From Clostridia bacterium (GTDB lineage Bacteria > Bacillota > Clostridia > Oscillospirales > Butyricicoccaceae): a DNA stretch of 6,473 nt. Made by a program: the position numbers and the translations under genes. The stretch is taken from NCBI GenBank assembly GCA_017560175.1, contig JAFYOK010000145.1:1-6473 (forward strand), written 5' to 3'. Below the pieces are notes generated by a model. That model was given only the letters and a program-made list of their open reading frames with translations, was not told where the DNA came from and ran no database searches. Of this stretch, positions 6,338-6,473 are shown in pieces. Each line of letters opens with the position of its first letter. Position 1 is the first letter of the stretch.

Positions 6338-6364
6338 ACTTTTGTAAAATAAATAACTGACTTT

Positions 6365-6393
6365 AATGTATCACGCAATTCAATAGATGTCAA
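6365..6393 (-). promoter_or_regulatory. Promoter of the GNAT gene
   Basis: Minus-strand consensus TTGACA (-35, 6388-6393), exactly 17 bases, then TACATT (-10, 6365-6370) preceded by TGA as an extended -10. Expected transcription start is near 6358, giving a leader of about 35 bases with no room for a riboswitch. This is the best -35 match in the window. Confidence 0.75.
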
Positions 6394-6427
6394 TGTTCGG
6401 TTTGGCTATTTTATACAAAACCGAGCA
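6394..6427. repeat. Inverted repeat in the divergent control region, possible operator
   Basis: Arms TGTTCGGTTT (6394-6403) and AAACCGAGCA (6418-6427) match at 9 of 10 positions as an inverted repeat, with a 14-base AT-rich spacer. The spacer and the edge of the right arm contain TATACA (6412-6417). The left arm abuts the -35 of the GNAT promoter (6388-6393). The geometry suits a dimeric regulator acting on both divergent genes, but no regulator is visible. Confidence 0.4.
6412..6417 (+). promoter_or_regulatory. Possible -10 element for the right-edge gene
   Basis: TATACA lies 27 bases upstream of the ATG of the partial right-edge gene. No convincing -35 lies 16-18 bases before it (TGTCAA at 6388 is the reverse of the other promoter's -35), so a promoter here would be weak or activator-dependent. 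Confidence 0.3.
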
Positions 6428-6444
6428 GAACGGAGGTTTCTGAT

Positions 6445-6473
6445 ATGGATGAAAAACTGGAAAAGTTAAGAGA
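6445..6473 (+). CDS. Start of an unidentified gene, 3' partial
   Basis: ATG at 6445 is preceded by GGAGG (6432-6436) with an 8-base gap. Nine codons are visible, reading MDEKLEKLR, before the window ends. The charged start suggests a soluble protein. It is too short to identify. One of its nine codons is TTA, a codon almost absent from the rest of the window. Confidence 0.6.

Noticed and set aside
5514..6347. Plus-strand open frame (277 codons) opposite the GNAT gene
   Set aside because: Same antisense effect; there is no ribosome binding site and no family resemblance, whereas the minus strand has a promoter, a ribosome binding site and GNAT motif A.
1..6473. CRISPR array, tRNA/rRNA, insertion sequence, phage or defence module
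   Set aside because: No periodic direct repeats, no cloverleaf-like sequence, no transposase, integrase or nuclease reading frame; the only repeats are intergenic hairpins and the SLH protein repeats.

Overview
The window looks like chromosomal DNA from a low-redundancy, moderately GC-rich Gram-positive anaerobe, most likely a member of the Clostridia (Oscillospiraceae-type). The evidence is the strong AGGAGG-type ribosome binding sites, short rho-independent terminators after almost every gene, a surface protein ending in S-layer homology (SLH) repeats, and sigma-A-like promoters with extended -10 elements. The lineage is an inference from style and protein families, not from a marker gene.

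Layout, left to right. (1) The 3' part of a large secreted protein (+) enters from the left edge: a phosphodiester glycosidase (NAGPA) domain, about 420 residues of Ig-like/beta-sandwich linker modules, and three C-terminal SLH repeats. (2) A perfect 14-bp hairpin acts as a shared bidirectional terminator with the convergent nudC (-), an NADH pyrophosphatase with zinc ribbon and complete Nudix box, starting at GTG. (3) A 168-bp divergent promoter region separates nudC from an OppB/DppB-type ABC transporter permease (+), which stands alone and is closed by its own terminator. (4) An AI-2E family membrane protein (+) follows with its own ribosome binding site. (5) A second convergent bidirectional terminator separates it from a GNAT acetyltransferase with an extra C-terminal half (-). 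(6) A 121-bp AT-rich divergent control region carries a good promoter for the acetyltransferase and an inverted repeat over a possible promoter of the next gene (+), of which only nine codons are visible.

The genes do not form one pathway or operon. Each appears to be its own transcription unit, in +,-,+,+,-,+ order, with intergenic hairpins doing most of the insulation. The common theme is weak: cell surface/envelope (SLH protein, permease, AI-2E protein) mixed with housekeeping functions (NudC, GNAT). I found no CRISPR array, RNA gene, insertion sequence, phage or defence module. I do not see an undescribed multi-gene system. The points most worth a second look are the surface-anchored phosphodiester glycosidase, the solitary permease, the near absence of TTA/CTA/TCA codons, and the control region at the right edge.
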